Shown: piece after piece, positions 1 through 8,266 of the stretch
Layout of the letters: every line of letters starts with the position of its first letter
Numbering within the stretch: the stretch's first letter is position 1
NCBI GenBank assembly: GCA_023431405.1
Contig: JAEYVZ010000067.1
Location: 1-27,995 of the forward strand
Source: Actinomycetes bacterium
GTDB taxonomy: Bacteria; Actinomycetota; Actinomycetes; Actinomycetales; Microbacteriaceae
Direction: 5' to 3'
Length of the DNA: 27,995 nucleotides
Translations under genes and position numbers: made by a program
Notes under the pieces: generated by a model
Seen by the model: only the letters and a program-made list of their open reading frames with translations
Told to the model about the DNA's origin: nothing
Database searches by the model: none

Positions 1-34
1 GCCCTACTCCTGTCCTGTAGCAGTTACCTCTCGG

Positions 35-40
35 TAGATT
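35..40 (+). promoter_or_regulatory. candidate -10 hexamer, leaderless nucleoside-ABC ATPase
   Basis: TAGATT lies 7 nt before the ATG at 48, the spacing expected if transcription starts at the start codon. No convincing Shine-Dalgarno precedes that ATG, and no clear -35 is visible in the few bases upstream. The first 47 bases show nothing else; a substrate-binding lipoprotein gene often precedes this ATPase but would lie outside the window. Confidence 0.4.
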
Positions 41-47
41 GGCCACC

Positions 48-1565
48 ATGAAGCTCGAACTCAGGGGCATCACGAAGCGATTCGGAAGCCTCGTCGCCAA
101 CGACCACATCGACCTCGTGGTCCAGCCGGGCGAGATCCATGCACTGCTCGGCGAGAACGGCGCCGGCAAGTCGACCCTCATGAACGTCCTCTACGGCCTG
201 TACCAGGCCGATGAGGGTGAGATCCTGCTCGACGACGTCGTCCAGCACTACCGGGGGCCGGGGGATGCCATGGCCGCCGGCATCGGCATGGTGCACCAGC
301 ACTTCATGCTGATCCCCGTCTTCACCGTCGCCGAGAACGTCATGCTCGGCAACGAGGACACCAAGAGCCTCGGCCGGCTCGACCTGCAGAAGGCACGTCA
401 GCATGTGCGCGCGGTCGCCGATCGCTTCGGCTTCCAGATCGACCCCGATGCCCTCGTGGGGGATCTTCCCGTCGGCGTGCAGCAGCGGGTCGAGATCATC
501 AAGGCGCTCTCGCGCGACGCGAAGGTGCTCGTGTTCGACGAGCCGACGGCTGTCCTCACACCGCAGGAGACCGACGAGCTGATGGCGATCATGCGCCAGC
601 TGCGCGACGAGGGCACCTCGATCGTCTTCATCACCCACAAGCTGCGCGAGGTGCGCGAGGTCGCCGACCGCATCACCGTCATCCGCCTCGGCAAGGTCGT
701 GGGCGAAGCCTCCCCGACCGCCACCAACGCCGAGCTCGCCTCGCTCATGGTCGGCCGCTCCGTCGAGCTGACCGTGCACAAGGCGCCCGCTCACCCCCGG
801 GAAGAGGGGGGACTCGAAGTCGAGGGCCTCCGCGTCCTCACCCCGACGGGGGCGATCGTCGTCGACGACGTCGACTTCACCGTGCGCCCCGGCGAGGTGC
901 TCGCCATCGCCGGTGTGCAGGGCAACGGCCAGACCGAGCTCGTCGAGGCCATCGTCGGGCTCGCCGCCCGCGTGGAGGGGTCCATCCGACTCGACGGGGA
1001 GGAGCTGGTCGGACGCAGCGTCCGCGGCATCCTCGAGGAAGGCGTCGGGTTCGTGCCGGAAGACCGCACGGAAGACGGCCTCGTGGGCGGCTTCTCGGTG
1101 GCGGAGAACCTCATCCTCGACCGGTCCACCGACCCCGAGTTCTCACGGTTCGGCACGATCCGCACGGGGGTGCTCGACGAGTTCGCCAAGGCGCGGGTCG
1201 CCGAGTACGACATCCGCACGCAGAGCGCGCAGACACCCGCGGGCACCCTCTCCGGCGGCAACCAGCAGAAGGTCGTCATCGCCCGGGAGATGAGTCGCGA
1301 CCTGAAGCTGCTCGTCGCCGCACAGCCCACCCGCGGCGTCGACGTCGGATCGATCGAGTTCATCCACAAGCGCATCATCGAGACCCGCGATGCGGGCATC
1401 CCCGTGGTCGTGGTCTCCACTGAGCTCGACGAGGTCACCGCCCTCGCCGACCGCATCGCCGTGATGTACCGCGGCACCATCGTGGGGATCGTTCCCGGTG
1501 ACACCCCCCGTGACATCCTCGGCCTCATGATGGCCGGAGCAACCGACCCGGAGGTGGCCGCATGA
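48..1565 (+). CDS. nucleoside ABC transporter ATP-binding protein (BMP/NupA type)
   Basis: This 505-residue protein is a tandem ATPase that powers uptake of nucleosides through the two membrane subunits encoded directly downstream. The first ATPase half has a full Walker A (GENGAGKST, residues 35-43) and Walker B (VFDEPTAV, Asp164/Glu165). The second half has a degenerate Walker A (GVQGNGQTE, no lysine) but a canonical signature (LSGGNQQKV), the usual asymmetry of sugar and nucleoside (RbsA/YufO-like) transporters. Start: the ATG at 48 is preferred over an in-frame TTG at 39 because of the -10-like TAGATT placed for leaderless initiation. Its stop overlaps the next start (ATGA). Nucleoside specificity is inferred from the salvage enzymes in the same operon; a ribose-like sugar is the main alternative. 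Confidence 0.93.
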   Translation: MKLELRGITKRFGSLVANDHIDLVVQPGEIHALLGENGAGKSTLMNVLYGLYQADEGEILLDDVVQHYRGPGDAMAAGIGMVHQHFMLIPVFTVAENVMLGNEDTKSLGRLDLQKARQHVRAVADRFGFQIDPDALVGDLPVGVQQRVEIIKALSRDAKVLVFDEPTAVLTPQETDELMAIMRQLRDEGTSIVFITHKLREVREVADRITVIRLGKVVGEASPTATNAELASLMVGRSVELTVHKAPAHPREEGGLEVEGLRVLTPTGAIVVDDVDFTVRPGEVLAIAGVQGNGQTELVEAIVGLAARVEGSIRLDGEELVGRSVRGILEEGVGFVPEDRTEDGLVGGFSVAENLILDRSTDPEFSRFGTIRTGVLDEFAKARVAEYDIRTQSAQTPAGTLSGGNQQKVVIAREMSRDLKLLVAAQPTRGVDVGSIEFIHKRIIETRDAGIPVVVVSTELDEVTALADRIAVMYRGTIVGIVPGDTPRDILGLMMAGATDPEVAA

Positions 1566-2887
1566 GCGGCACGACGCCCGGCGCCCACGACGCGGCGCCC
1601 CCCGACGACGCGACCCGAGCCGACGAGCAGCTTCCCGCCGCGCACGGCCCGCTGGCGGGAGATCCGGTCCCCGAGCCGCCTCGCTCCAACGTCTTCATCA
1701 AGGAGCTGCTGCGCGGCAGCGCGATGACGACGCTGCTGGCGATCGTGCTCGCGATGATCGTCGGCGGCGTGCTGATCGCCATCACCAACGAGGGTGTGCA
1801 GACGGCTGCCGGCTACTTCTTCTCGCGCCCGGGCGACACCTTCGTCGCCATCTGGAACGCGGTCTACAACGGCTACGAAGCCCTCTTCCGCGGAGCCGTC
1901 TTCAATCCGCGCGGCGCGACGTTCGAGGCGCAGATCCGTCCGCTGACGAACTCGCTCGGCTTCGCCGCGCCGCTCATCGCCGCAGGTCTCGGCGTCGCCC
2001 TGGCCTTCCGCGTCGGACTGTTCAACATCGGTGCGCGCGGTCAGATGCTCATCGGTGCGATGTTCGCCGGGCTGTTCGCGTTCAACCTCGACCTGCCGAT
2101 GTGGATCCATCTGCCCCTCACCCTCATCGCCGGCATCGTCGGCGGTGCGCTCTGGGGCGGGCTCGTGGGCCTCCTCAAGGCGAAGACGGGTGCGCACGAG
2201 GTGATCCTCACGATCATGCTCAACTACGTGGCCTACTACCTGCTGCTGTGGATGCTGCGCAGCCCCGGCCTGCTGCAGATGGCCGGTACGAACCAGCCGC
2301 AGACCAAACCCACCCCCGAATCGGCGCAGTTCCCCGACCTGCTCGGCCCGCTGTTCCCGGCCCTCGACTGGGGCTTCGTGATCGTCGTGCTCGCCACCCT
2401 CTTCGTCTGGTGGCTCATCGAGCGCTCGAGCCTCGGCCTGCGCCTTCGCGCCGTCGGTGAGAACCCGCACGCCGCCCGCGCTGCCGGCATGAACGTCGAA
2501 CGCCTCTACATCTACGCGATGCTGTTCGCCGGAGGCCTCGCCGGTCTCGCGGCCATGAACCAGATCCAGGGCAACGTCACCACCGGCTTCGGCGCCACGA
2601 TCGACGCCGGCATCGGCTTCGACGCGATCACCGTGGCACTCCTCGGCCGCAGCCGCGCGTGGGGCACGTTCGCCGCCGGCATCCTGTTCGGCATGCTGAA
2701 GGCCGGCTCGTTCTCGATGCAGGCGCAGGGGATCCCGGTCGACATCGTGCTGGTCGTGCAGTCGCTCATCGTGCTGTTCATCGCCGCGCCGCCGCTGCTG
2801 CGCGCCGTGTTCTTCCTCCCCAAGACCGATCTCGAGAAGGCGGCCAAGGCGCGAGCCAAGGCGGCGAAGAAGGCGGTGGCCGCATGA
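1562..2887 (+). CDS. nucleoside ABC transporter permease, first subunit (NupP/YufP type)
   Basis: This 441-residue inner-membrane permease of the BPD_transp_2 (ribose/nucleoside/branched-chain amino acid) superfamily is one of the two channel-forming subunits. A hydrophilic N-terminus of about 50 residues (Ala, Pro and Asp rich) is followed by roughly 9-10 hydrophobic segments and a basic Ala/Lys-rich tail. The EAA-like coupling loop around LRLRAVGENPHAARAAGMNVER and the GIGFDAITVALLGR segment are typical of YufP/NupP permeases. It overlaps the ATPase gene by 4 bp at the 5' end and the next permease by 4 bp at the 3' end, so the three are probably translationally coupled. The long charged N-terminal extension is more variable than the membrane core. 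Confidence 0.92.
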   Translation: MSGTTPGAHDAAPPDDATRADEQLPAAHGPLAGDPVPEPPRSNVFIKELLRGSAMTTLLAIVLAMIVGGVLIAITNEGVQTAAGYFFSRPGDTFVAIWNAVYNGYEALFRGAVFNPRGATFEAQIRPLTNSLGFAAPLIAAGLGVALAFRVGLFNIGARGQMLIGAMFAGLFAFNLDLPMWIHLPLTLIAGIVGGALWGGLVGLLKAKTGAHEVILTIMLNYVAYYLLLWMLRSPGLLQMAGTNQPQTKPTPESAQFPDLLGPLFPALDWGFVIVVLATLFVWWLIERSSLGLRLRAVGENPHAARAAGMNVERLYIYAMLFAGGLAGLAAMNQIQGNVTTGFGATIDAGIGFDAITVALLGRSRAWGTFAAGILFGMLKAGSFSMQAQGIPVDIVLVVQSLIVLFIAAPPLLRAVFFLPKTDLEKAAKARAKAAKKAVAA

Positions 2888-4173
2888 GCGCGCTCGCACC
2901 CTCGCGCGAAGCCGAAGACGGCACGATCCAGCTCGCCGTCGTCAAGCGGCGAAGCCTCAAAGTGCCGATCGTCTTCGCTGTCGTCGTGGTCCTGCTGGCG
3001 GCCCTGTTCGCGCTCGCCCCGCGCGACGGCGTCTCGACCTTCCGTCTCGGAGACCCGAGTTCGGCGATCGCCCTTCCCGACATCGGTCTTCCGACCGCGC
3101 TGACGAGCTGGATCGTGCTCCTCGTCCTCGCCGTCCTCACGGCGTGGGCGGCGTGGGAGGCGTGGTCGTACCGTCGGGTTCCGCTCTGGCTGACCGCCGT
3201 GTTCGGTGTGCTCGGCGTGTTCGCCTTCCTCGTGTGGGCGGGCGCCGGCGGCCTCGTGCCGGTCACGAGCCTGCTGTTCGGGGCCGTCTCGCTGTCGGTG
3301 CCGCTCGTGTTCGGCGCGCTCGGCGGCGTCATCGGCGAGCGCGTGGGCGTCGTCAACGTCGCCATCGAGGGGCAGCTGCTCCTCGGGGCCTTCTCGGCCG
3401 CACTCCTGTCGAGCATCACGAACAACCCCTTCGTCGGACTCATCGGTGCGATGATCGGCGGCGTCCTCGTCTCCCTCGTGCTCGCGGCGTTCGCGATCAA
3501 GTACTTCGTCGACCAGGTGATCGTCGGTGTCGTGCTCAACGTGCTCGTCACCGGCCTCACCGGGTTCCTCTACGGCGCGCTCCTCGTGCCGAACGAGACG
3601 GAGCTGAACCGTCCCGACCGCTTCGGGCGCATCGAGATCCCGCTCCTCAGCGACATCCCCGTCATCGGCCCGGTGCTGTTCAACCAGACCTTCATCGTGT
3701 ACCTCATGTTCATCACGGTCGCCCTCGTGGCTTGGGGGCTCTACCGCACGCGGTGGGGGCTTCGCCTGCGCGCGGTCGGAGAGCACCCGCAGGCTGCCGA
3801 CACCGTCGGCATCAAGGTGAACATGACGCGCTTCTGGAACGTGTCGCTCGCCGGTGCGATCGCCGGCATCGGCGGCGCCTACTTCACGCTCGTATCGGTG
3901 CCGCAGTTCGGCAAGGAGATGACCGCGGGCCTCGGCTTCATCGCCCTGGCCGCCGTGATCTTTGGCCGCTGGGACCCGATCCGCGCGACCCTGGCGGCGT
4001 TGCTGTTCGGCTTCGCCACCAACCTGCAGAACCTGCTGACGATCCTCAAGACCCCGATCCCCAGCGAGTTCATGCTCATGCTGCCCTACGTCGTCACGAT
4101 CCTCGCGGTCGCAGGCTTCGCCGGGCACATCCGTGGACCGGCCGCCGCCGGCAAGCCGTACATCAAGGGATGA
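2884..4173 (+). CDS. nucleoside ABC transporter permease, second subunit (NupQ/YufQ type)
   Basis: A 429-residue permease paired with the preceding one. The ATG at 2884 is in the ATGA overlap with the upstream stop; a longer open frame upstream lies inside the first permease gene and is not used. After an N-terminal cytoplasmic stretch come a first hydrophobic segment (residues ~22-40), further N-terminal helices, then the conserved core with GERVGVVNVAIEGQLLLGAF and the coupling loop LRLRAVGEHPQAADTVGIKV, both characteristic of the YufQ/NupQ half. The cytidine deaminase start follows the stop after a single base, so transporter and salvage enzymes are one operon. Confidence 0.92.
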   Translation: MSALAPSREAEDGTIQLAVVKRRSLKVPIVFAVVVVLLAALFALAPRDGVSTFRLGDPSSAIALPDIGLPTALTSWIVLLVLAVLTAWAAWEAWSYRRVPLWLTAVFGVLGVFAFLVWAGAGGLVPVTSLLFGAVSLSVPLVFGALGGVIGERVGVVNVAIEGQLLLGAFSAALLSSITNNPFVGLIGAMIGGVLVSLVLAAFAIKYFVDQVIVGVVLNVLVTGLTGFLYGALLVPNETELNRPDRFGRIEIPLLSDIPVIGPVLFNQTFIVYLMFITVALVAWGLYRTRWGLRLRAVGEHPQAADTVGIKVNMTRFWNVSLAGAIAGIGGAYFTLVSVPQFGKEMTAGLGFIALAAVIFGRWDPIRATLAALLFGFATNLQNLLTILKTPIPSEFMLMLPYVVTILAVAGFAGHIRGPAAAGKPYIKG

Positions 4174-4174
4174 C

Positions 4175-4573
4175 ATGACCGACATCGACTGGGACCATCT
4201 CCGCCACGTCGCCACCGAGGCGATGCAGCGCGCCTATGCGCCGTACTCCCGCTACCGCGTCGGCGCCGCGGCGCTCGTCAGCGACGGGCGCATCGTGTCG
4301 GGCTGCAACGTCGAGAACGCCTCGTACGGCGTCGGCCTCTGCGCTGAATGCGCCCTCGTGGGGGATCTGCACATGAGCGGCGGCGGGCAGCTCGTCGCGT
4401 TCGTGTGCGTCAACAACGACGGCGCGACCATCATGCCGTGCGGGCGCTGCCGCCAGCTGCTGTACGAATTCGCGATCCCCGGGATGCTGCTGGAGACCGT
4501 CTCCGGCATCCGCACGATCGATGAGGTGCTGCCCGACGCGTTCGGACCGCGCGACCTGGAGGACGCACGATGA
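4175..4573 (+). CDS. cdd: cytidine deaminase
   Basis: This 132-residue enzyme hydrolyses cytidine and deoxycytidine to uridine and deoxyuridine. The zinc-site pattern is complete: NVEN (45-48), Cys56-Ala57-Glu58 with the proton-shuttling glutamate, and Pro88-Cys89-Gly-Arg-Cys92 supplying the other two ligands. The length matches the small homotetrameric class (Bacillus type) rather than the two-domain E. coli dimer. The start ATG is one base after the permease stop, with AAGGGA at a fair ribosome-binding distance inside the permease end. It overlaps deoA by 4 bp. Its place behind a nucleoside importer fits use of external pyrimidine nucleosides. Confidence 0.96.
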   Translation: MTDIDWDHLRHVATEAMQRAYAPYSRYRVGAAALVSDGRIVSGCNVENASYGVGLCAECALVGDLHMSGGGQLVAFVCVNNDGATIMPCGRCRQLLYEFAIPGMLLETVSGIRTIDEVLPDAFGPRDLEDAR

Positions 4574-5868
4574 GCGACCCGCAGGTCGAGCCGTTCGACG
4601 CCGTCGACGTCATCCGCACCAAGCGCGACGGCGGCGCGGTCGCCGACGACGCGCTGCGCTGGATGGTCGACGCCTACACGCGCGAGTACGTGGCCGACTC
4701 GCAGATGGCCGCGTTCGCGATGGCGGTGCTCCTCAACGGCATGACCCGCGACGAGATCCGCGTCATGACGGATGCCATGATCGCCTCCGGCGAGCGGATG
4801 AGCTTCGCCGGCCTCGGAAAGACGACGGTCGACAAGCACTCCACCGGCGGCGTCGGCGACAAGATCACCCTGCCGCTGGCGCCCCTCGTCGCCTCGTTCG
4901 GTGTCGCGGTGCCTCAGCTGTCGGGCCGCGGACTCGGCCACACGGGAGGCACCCTCGACAAGCTCGAGTCGATCCCGGGCTGGCGGGCCGCCCTCTCCAA
5001 CGACGAGATGTTCGCGCAGCTGCGCGACGTCGGCGCCGTCATCTGCGCCGCCGGCTCCGGCCTCGCCCCGGCCGACAAGCGGCTCTATGCGCTGCGCGAT
5101 GTCACCGGGACGGTCGAGGCCATTCCGCTCATCGCATCCAGCATCATGTCCAAGAAGATCGCCGAGGGCACCGACTCCCTCGTGCTGGACGTGAAGTTCG
5201 GCTCGGGCGCATTCATGCGCGATGTCGACAAGGCCCGCGAGCTCGCCCGGACGATGGTCGCGCTCGGCACCGACTCCGGTGTCGCCACCACAGCTCTGCT
5301 CACCGACATGAACACCCCGCTCGGACTTGCCATCGGAAACGCCAACGAGGTGCGCGAATCGGTCGAGGTGCTCGCCGGAGGCGGACCCGCCGACATCGTG
5401 GAACTCACCGTCGCGCTTGCACGCGAGATGCTCGCCCTGGCCGGTCACCCCGACGCCGACGTGGAGGCGGCGCTCGCCGACGGCCGCGCCATGGACACCT
5501 GGCGCGCGATGATCCGCGCCCAAGACGGCGACCCCGACGCACCGCTCCCGACGCCCCGCGAGACCCACACGGTCGTCGCGGAACGGGCCGGCGTCATCTC
5601 TCGCCTCGAAGCGCTGCCCTTCGGTGTCGCTGCATGGCGCCTCGGCGCCGGGCGTGCCCGGGCGCAGGATCCGGTCGTCCACGCCGCCGGCATCGACCTC
5701 CACGTCAAGCCGGGTGACACCGTCACCGCCGGACAGCCCGTCTTCACGCTCCTCGCCGACGACGCGAAGAGGTTCGCCCGGGCACTCGACGCGCTCGACG
5801 GCGCGTGGGAGGTCGCCGACGAAGCCCCGGCATCCACCCCCTTGGTGCTCGAACGCATCACCGCCTGA
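4570..5868 (+). CDS. deoA: thymidine phosphorylase
   Basis: This 432-residue enzyme catalyses phosphorolysis of thymidine or deoxyuridine to the base and deoxyribose-1-phosphate. The pyrimidine-nucleoside phosphorylase glycine-rich phosphate site STGGVGDK and the family signature around SGRGLGHTGGTLDKLES are intact, followed by the C-terminal alpha/beta domain with the DLHVKPGDTVTAGQP segment. Length is normal for the family. It accepts the deaminated product of the adjacent cytidine deaminase. Pyrimidine-nucleoside phosphorylase of the Pdp type (also using uridine) is a possible alternative that cannot be excluded by eye. Confidence 0.95.
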   Translation: MSDPQVEPFDAVDVIRTKRDGGAVADDALRWMVDAYTREYVADSQMAAFAMAVLLNGMTRDEIRVMTDAMIASGERMSFAGLGKTTVDKHSTGGVGDKITLPLAPLVASFGVAVPQLSGRGLGHTGGTLDKLESIPGWRAALSNDEMFAQLRDVGAVICAAGSGLAPADKRLYALRDVTGTVEAIPLIASSIMSKKIAEGTDSLVLDVKFGSGAFMRDVDKARELARTMVALGTDSGVATTALLTDMNTPLGLAIGNANEVRESVEVLAGGGPADIVELTVALAREMLALAGHPDADVEAALADGRAMDTWRAMIRAQDGDPDAPLPTPRETHTVVAERAGVISRLEALPFGVAAWRLGAGRARAQDPVVHAAGIDLHVKPGDTVTAGQPVFTLLADDAKRFARALDALDGAWEVADEAPASTPLVLERITA

Positions 5869-5912
5869 TCCGCACCCGGATCGTCCGCAAGAAATCCCGA
5901 CCGAGGAGAACC

Positions 5913-7028
5913 ATGGCCATCGACCAGCACGGCGACGCGAAGCTGCAGGGCGTATCGATCCGCTCGCTGCCGAAGGTGTCGCTGCACGATCACCTCGACG
6001 GCGCCCTGCGTCCCCAGACGATCATCGAACTCGCCGATGCCGCAGGCGTCGACGTTCCCGAGACCGACCCGGCGGAGCTCGCCGACTGGTTCGAGGAGAA
6101 GAGCGACTCGGGCTCCCTCGTCGAGTATCTGAAGACGTTCGACCTGACCACCGCGGTCATGCAGACCCGGGAAGGGCTCCAGCGCGTCGCGAAGGAGTTC
6201 GTGGAGGACCTCGCCGCCGACGGCGTGATCTACGGAGAGGTGCGCTGGGCTCCGGAGCAGCACCTGGCCGGCGGTCTGACGCTGGAAGAGGCGGTCGAGG
6301 CCGTGCAGGAGGGCATCGAGGAGGGGGAGGACTCCGCGGAGTCGCGCGGCCACGACATCCGTGTCGGGCAGCTCATCACCGCGATGCGGCACGCCGACCG
6401 CTCGCTGGAGATCGCCCAGCTCGCCGTCGCCTTCCGCGGTCGCGGCGCGGTCGGGTTCGACATCGCCGGCGCCGAAGACGGCTTCCCGCCCTCGAAGCAC
6501 CGGGCCGCGTTCGACTACCTCGCTTCCGAGTTCTTCCCCGTCACCGTGCACGCGGGCGAGGCGGCCGGGCTCGACTCCATCCGTTCGGCGCTGATCGACG
6601 GCCGCGCGCTGCGCCTCGGCCACGGTGTGCGCATCGCCGAAGACCTCGACGTCGTCTCGCAGAAGGGCGAGGAGGTCCTGGTCACGTTCGGCGACCTCGC
6701 CCACTGGGTGCGCGACAGGGAGATCCCGCTCGAGCTGTCGCCGAGCTCGAACCTGCAGACCGGCGCCATCGCCGCCTGGGGCACCACGCTCGAAGACCAC
6801 CCGTTCGACCTGCTGTACCAGCTCGGGTTCTCGGTGACGGTCAACGTCGACAATCGCACGATGAGCCGCACGTCGCTCACGCGGGAGCTGGCGCTCCTCG
6901 CCGACACCTTCGAGTACACGCTCGAAGACCTGGAGGCGTTCCAGTTGAACGCCGCCGCCGGCGCCTTCCTCTCGGTCGAGCAGCGGGAGGAGCTGATCGA
7001 GCTGATCGCGGAGGGCTTCGATCGCTGA
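5913..7028 (+). CDS. add: adenosine deaminase
   Basis: This 371-residue amidohydrolase converts adenosine and deoxyadenosine to (deoxy)inosine, the substrate of the purine nucleoside phosphorylase encoded near 22 kb. Zinc ligands His25 and His27 are in LHDHLDGAL; VHAGEAAG carries the next histidine and catalytic glutamate, LGHGVRI the catalytic histidine, and VNVDNRTMSRTS is the actinobacterial version of the terminal Asp motif (usually TDDP in E. coli-type enzymes). The start is fixed by GAGGAG 10 nt upstream. It follows deoA after 44 bp and is the last gene of the salvage operon. Confidence 0.95.
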   Translation: MAIDQHGDAKLQGVSIRSLPKVSLHDHLDGALRPQTIIELADAAGVDVPETDPAELADWFEEKSDSGSLVEYLKTFDLTTAVMQTREGLQRVAKEFVEDLAADGVIYGEVRWAPEQHLAGGLTLEEAVEAVQEGIEEGEDSAESRGHDIRVGQLITAMRHADRSLEIAQLAVAFRGRGAVGFDIAGAEDGFPPSKHRAAFDYLASEFFPVTVHAGEAAGLDSIRSALIDGRALRLGHGVRIAEDLDVVSQKGEEVLVTFGDLAHWVRDREIPLELSPSSNLQTGAIAAWGTTLEDHPFDLLYQLGFSVTVNVDNRTMSRTSLTRELALLADTFEYTLEDLEAFQLNAAAGAFLSVEQREELIELIAEGFDR

Positions 7029-7045
7029 GACCCGACGGCGGGCAT

Positions 7046-7067
7046 CGCGGTCACGACGTGGACCGCG
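7046..7067 (+). terminator. hairpin after add
   Basis: CGCGGTC (7046-7052) and GACCGCG (7061-7067) are perfect 7-bp arms around an 8-nt loop, 18 nt past the add stop. No T tract follows, so this is a possible weak or factor-assisted terminator only. Confidence 0.4.
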
Positions 7068-7085
7068 GCGCTCGCTGACGTCGTC

Positions 7086-7171
7086 TGCGTAACTCCGGCA
7101 ATCTGCAGCCTCGACGGCGTGAGCGCGGCGTGTCGCGGCTTCGCCGCACCGTTGTGCAGGAGTTGTGCCGC
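7086..7171. repeat. flanking repeat A beside the DUF559 gene
   Basis: This is a degenerate copy of repeat B (8141-8229), in the same orientation. Shared blocks occur at nearly identical spacing: AACTCC (7091), GCGGCGTGTCG (7125-7135) and GCAGGAGTTGTGCCGC (7156-7171, one mismatch to B). The left end (GCGTAACTCCGGCA) is an imperfect inverted match to the right end (revcomp GCACAACTCCTGCA). It lies between the 3' ends of add and the DUF559 gene, so it could also act as a convergent terminator. Confidence 0.65.
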
Positions 7172-7189
7172 GGCCTGTCCGGACGGCGA

Positions 7190-8020
7190 TCACGCTCCGA
7201 CGATCGCCTTCATGGTCGCCAGCACCTCGTCCGGGCGGGCGAGGATGTCTTCGGCGACGGGACGGACCGTGGTGTAGCCGAGCGCCGCTGCCGCGAGATC
7301 GCGGCGGCGGTCGGTCTTCTGGGCATCCCAGCCGCTGTGATGAGCGCGGCTGTCGCACTCGATGATGAGCCAGCCGTCGACCAGCAGGTCGACGCGGCCG
7401 ACGCCGTCGATCTGCACCTGCAGCTCGACGGCACAGCCGAGAGCGCGCAGCATCAGTCGCATCAGCGTCTCCGGTCCGGACTCTGCTCGCCGGTCGAGCA
7501 GGGGCAGCAGCCGTCGATATCGTCGGGGGAGCCGGGCGAAGATCTCGGCGATGCCCGGTTCGTCGATCATGCCTTGATGCCACGCGCTGTCGAGCGTCGC
7601 GACCGCGTCGCGCGGTGACTGGCACCGGACCGCTTGCGCGAGTGCCTCGGTGATGTCCGCGGCGAGCTGCGCCGCGGGCGCCACCGTGTTCCGCCAGTGG
7701 GCTCGGATGCCGGTACGGGCGGGGAGCCTGCTCGCCTCTCGATCGAACTGCACGTGGAGAGCGGAGTCTCGAACTCTGACGAACACCCCGATGGCACGCA
7801 GGAGAGACACGCAGTCGAGGCGTCCGCCGAGGCTGCCCGCGCGGATCAGGTCGGGAGGGGCGTGGCTGCCGACGAATCTGCCACGACGCAGTCGGATGAG
7901 AGTGCCGTCAGCGACAAGACGGCCGACGGCGTGACGGCGGAGACCGCGGCGACGCAGTTCCGCAGTCACGAGGAAACAGCTCGACAGCACGTCGTGGGGA
8001 GCCTGGCAGGAATCGGACAC
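7190..8020 (-). CDS. AbiEi-type winged-helix / DUF559 (Vsr-like nuclease fold) protein
   Basis: The predicted 276-residue protein has an N-terminal DNA-binding-like segment (ELRRRGLRRHAVGRLV, then a Leu-Arg-rich wing ending RRGRFV) resembling the AbiEi antitoxin winged helix. The C-terminal domain resembles DUF559, the Vsr/PD-(D/E)XK-like fold: Asp211 and Asp215 (VDLLVDG), Glu221 and Asp223 (IIECD), His227/His228, Asp237 and Asp241 in KTDRRRD. Start: a GTG at 8020 with GGTGGAG 8 nt upstream is favoured; the open frame extends to 8149, inside repeat B, and a GTG at 7990 is also possible. No AbiEii toxin, methyltransferase or other partner is adjacent. Such proteins are common and multicopy in Microbacteriaceae, with unknown function. 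Nuclease activity is inferred only. Confidence 0.8.
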   Translation of the reverse strand: MSDSCQAPHDVLSSCFLVTAELRRRGLRRHAVGRLVADGTLIRLRRGRFVGSHAPPDLIRAGSLGGRLDCVSLLRAIGVFVRVRDSALHVQFDREASRLPARTGIRAHWRNTVAPAAQLAADITEALAQAVRCQSPRDAVATLDSAWHQGMIDEPGIAEIFARLPRRYRRLLPLLDRRAESGPETLMRLMLRALGCAVELQVQIDGVGRVDLLVDGWLIIECDSRAHHSGWDAQKTDRRRDLAAAALGYTTVRPVAEDILARPDEVLATMKAIVGA

Positions 8021-8140
8021 CCCGGGTACTCCACCCCAGTCGGCGGCGTTCGACACCGGTGTCGCTCGGCCCCGGTGAGGAACTTCCGCACTTGGCGGTG
8101 CGTGGAGGAGACGCTGCTCGGCGGGGCTGGCCCCCGGCGT

Positions 8141-8229
8141 GCGGCGCAACTCCTGCGAACGAGCGGCTGCCGCGGGGTGCCGGCGGCGTGTCGTGCGGCG
8201 CGGAGCGCGATGTGCAGGAGTTGCGCCGC
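8141..8229. repeat. flanking repeat B with perfect 16-bp terminal inverted repeats
   Basis: GCGGCGCAACTCCTGC (8141-8156) is exactly complementary to GCAGGAGTTGCGCCGC (8214-8229), giving a possible stem with a 57-nt loop. The interior carries GCGGCGTGTCG (8183-8193), also found in repeat A exactly 31 nt before its GCAGGAG. A 13-bp direct repeat TGCGCCGCCGGCG (8222-8234 and 8246-8258) overlaps its right end. It lies 38 nt beyond the stop of the epimerase gene, where the hairpin could also terminate that transcript. Confidence 0.8.
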
Positions 8230-8266
8230 CGGCGCCGAGCCCGACTGCGCCGCCGGCGATCGCGCG

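Noticed and set aside
791..2899. 702-codon open frame on the minus strand opposite the ABC genes
   Set aside because: It overlaps well-supported transporter genes, is rich in Arg, His, Asp and Gly in the pattern of antisense GC-rich frames, and shows no family motifs.
7190..8020. Vsr mismatch endonuclease of a restriction-modification system
   Set aside because: No DNA methyltransferase is adjacent and the N-terminal winged helix is not part of Vsr; only the fold is similar.
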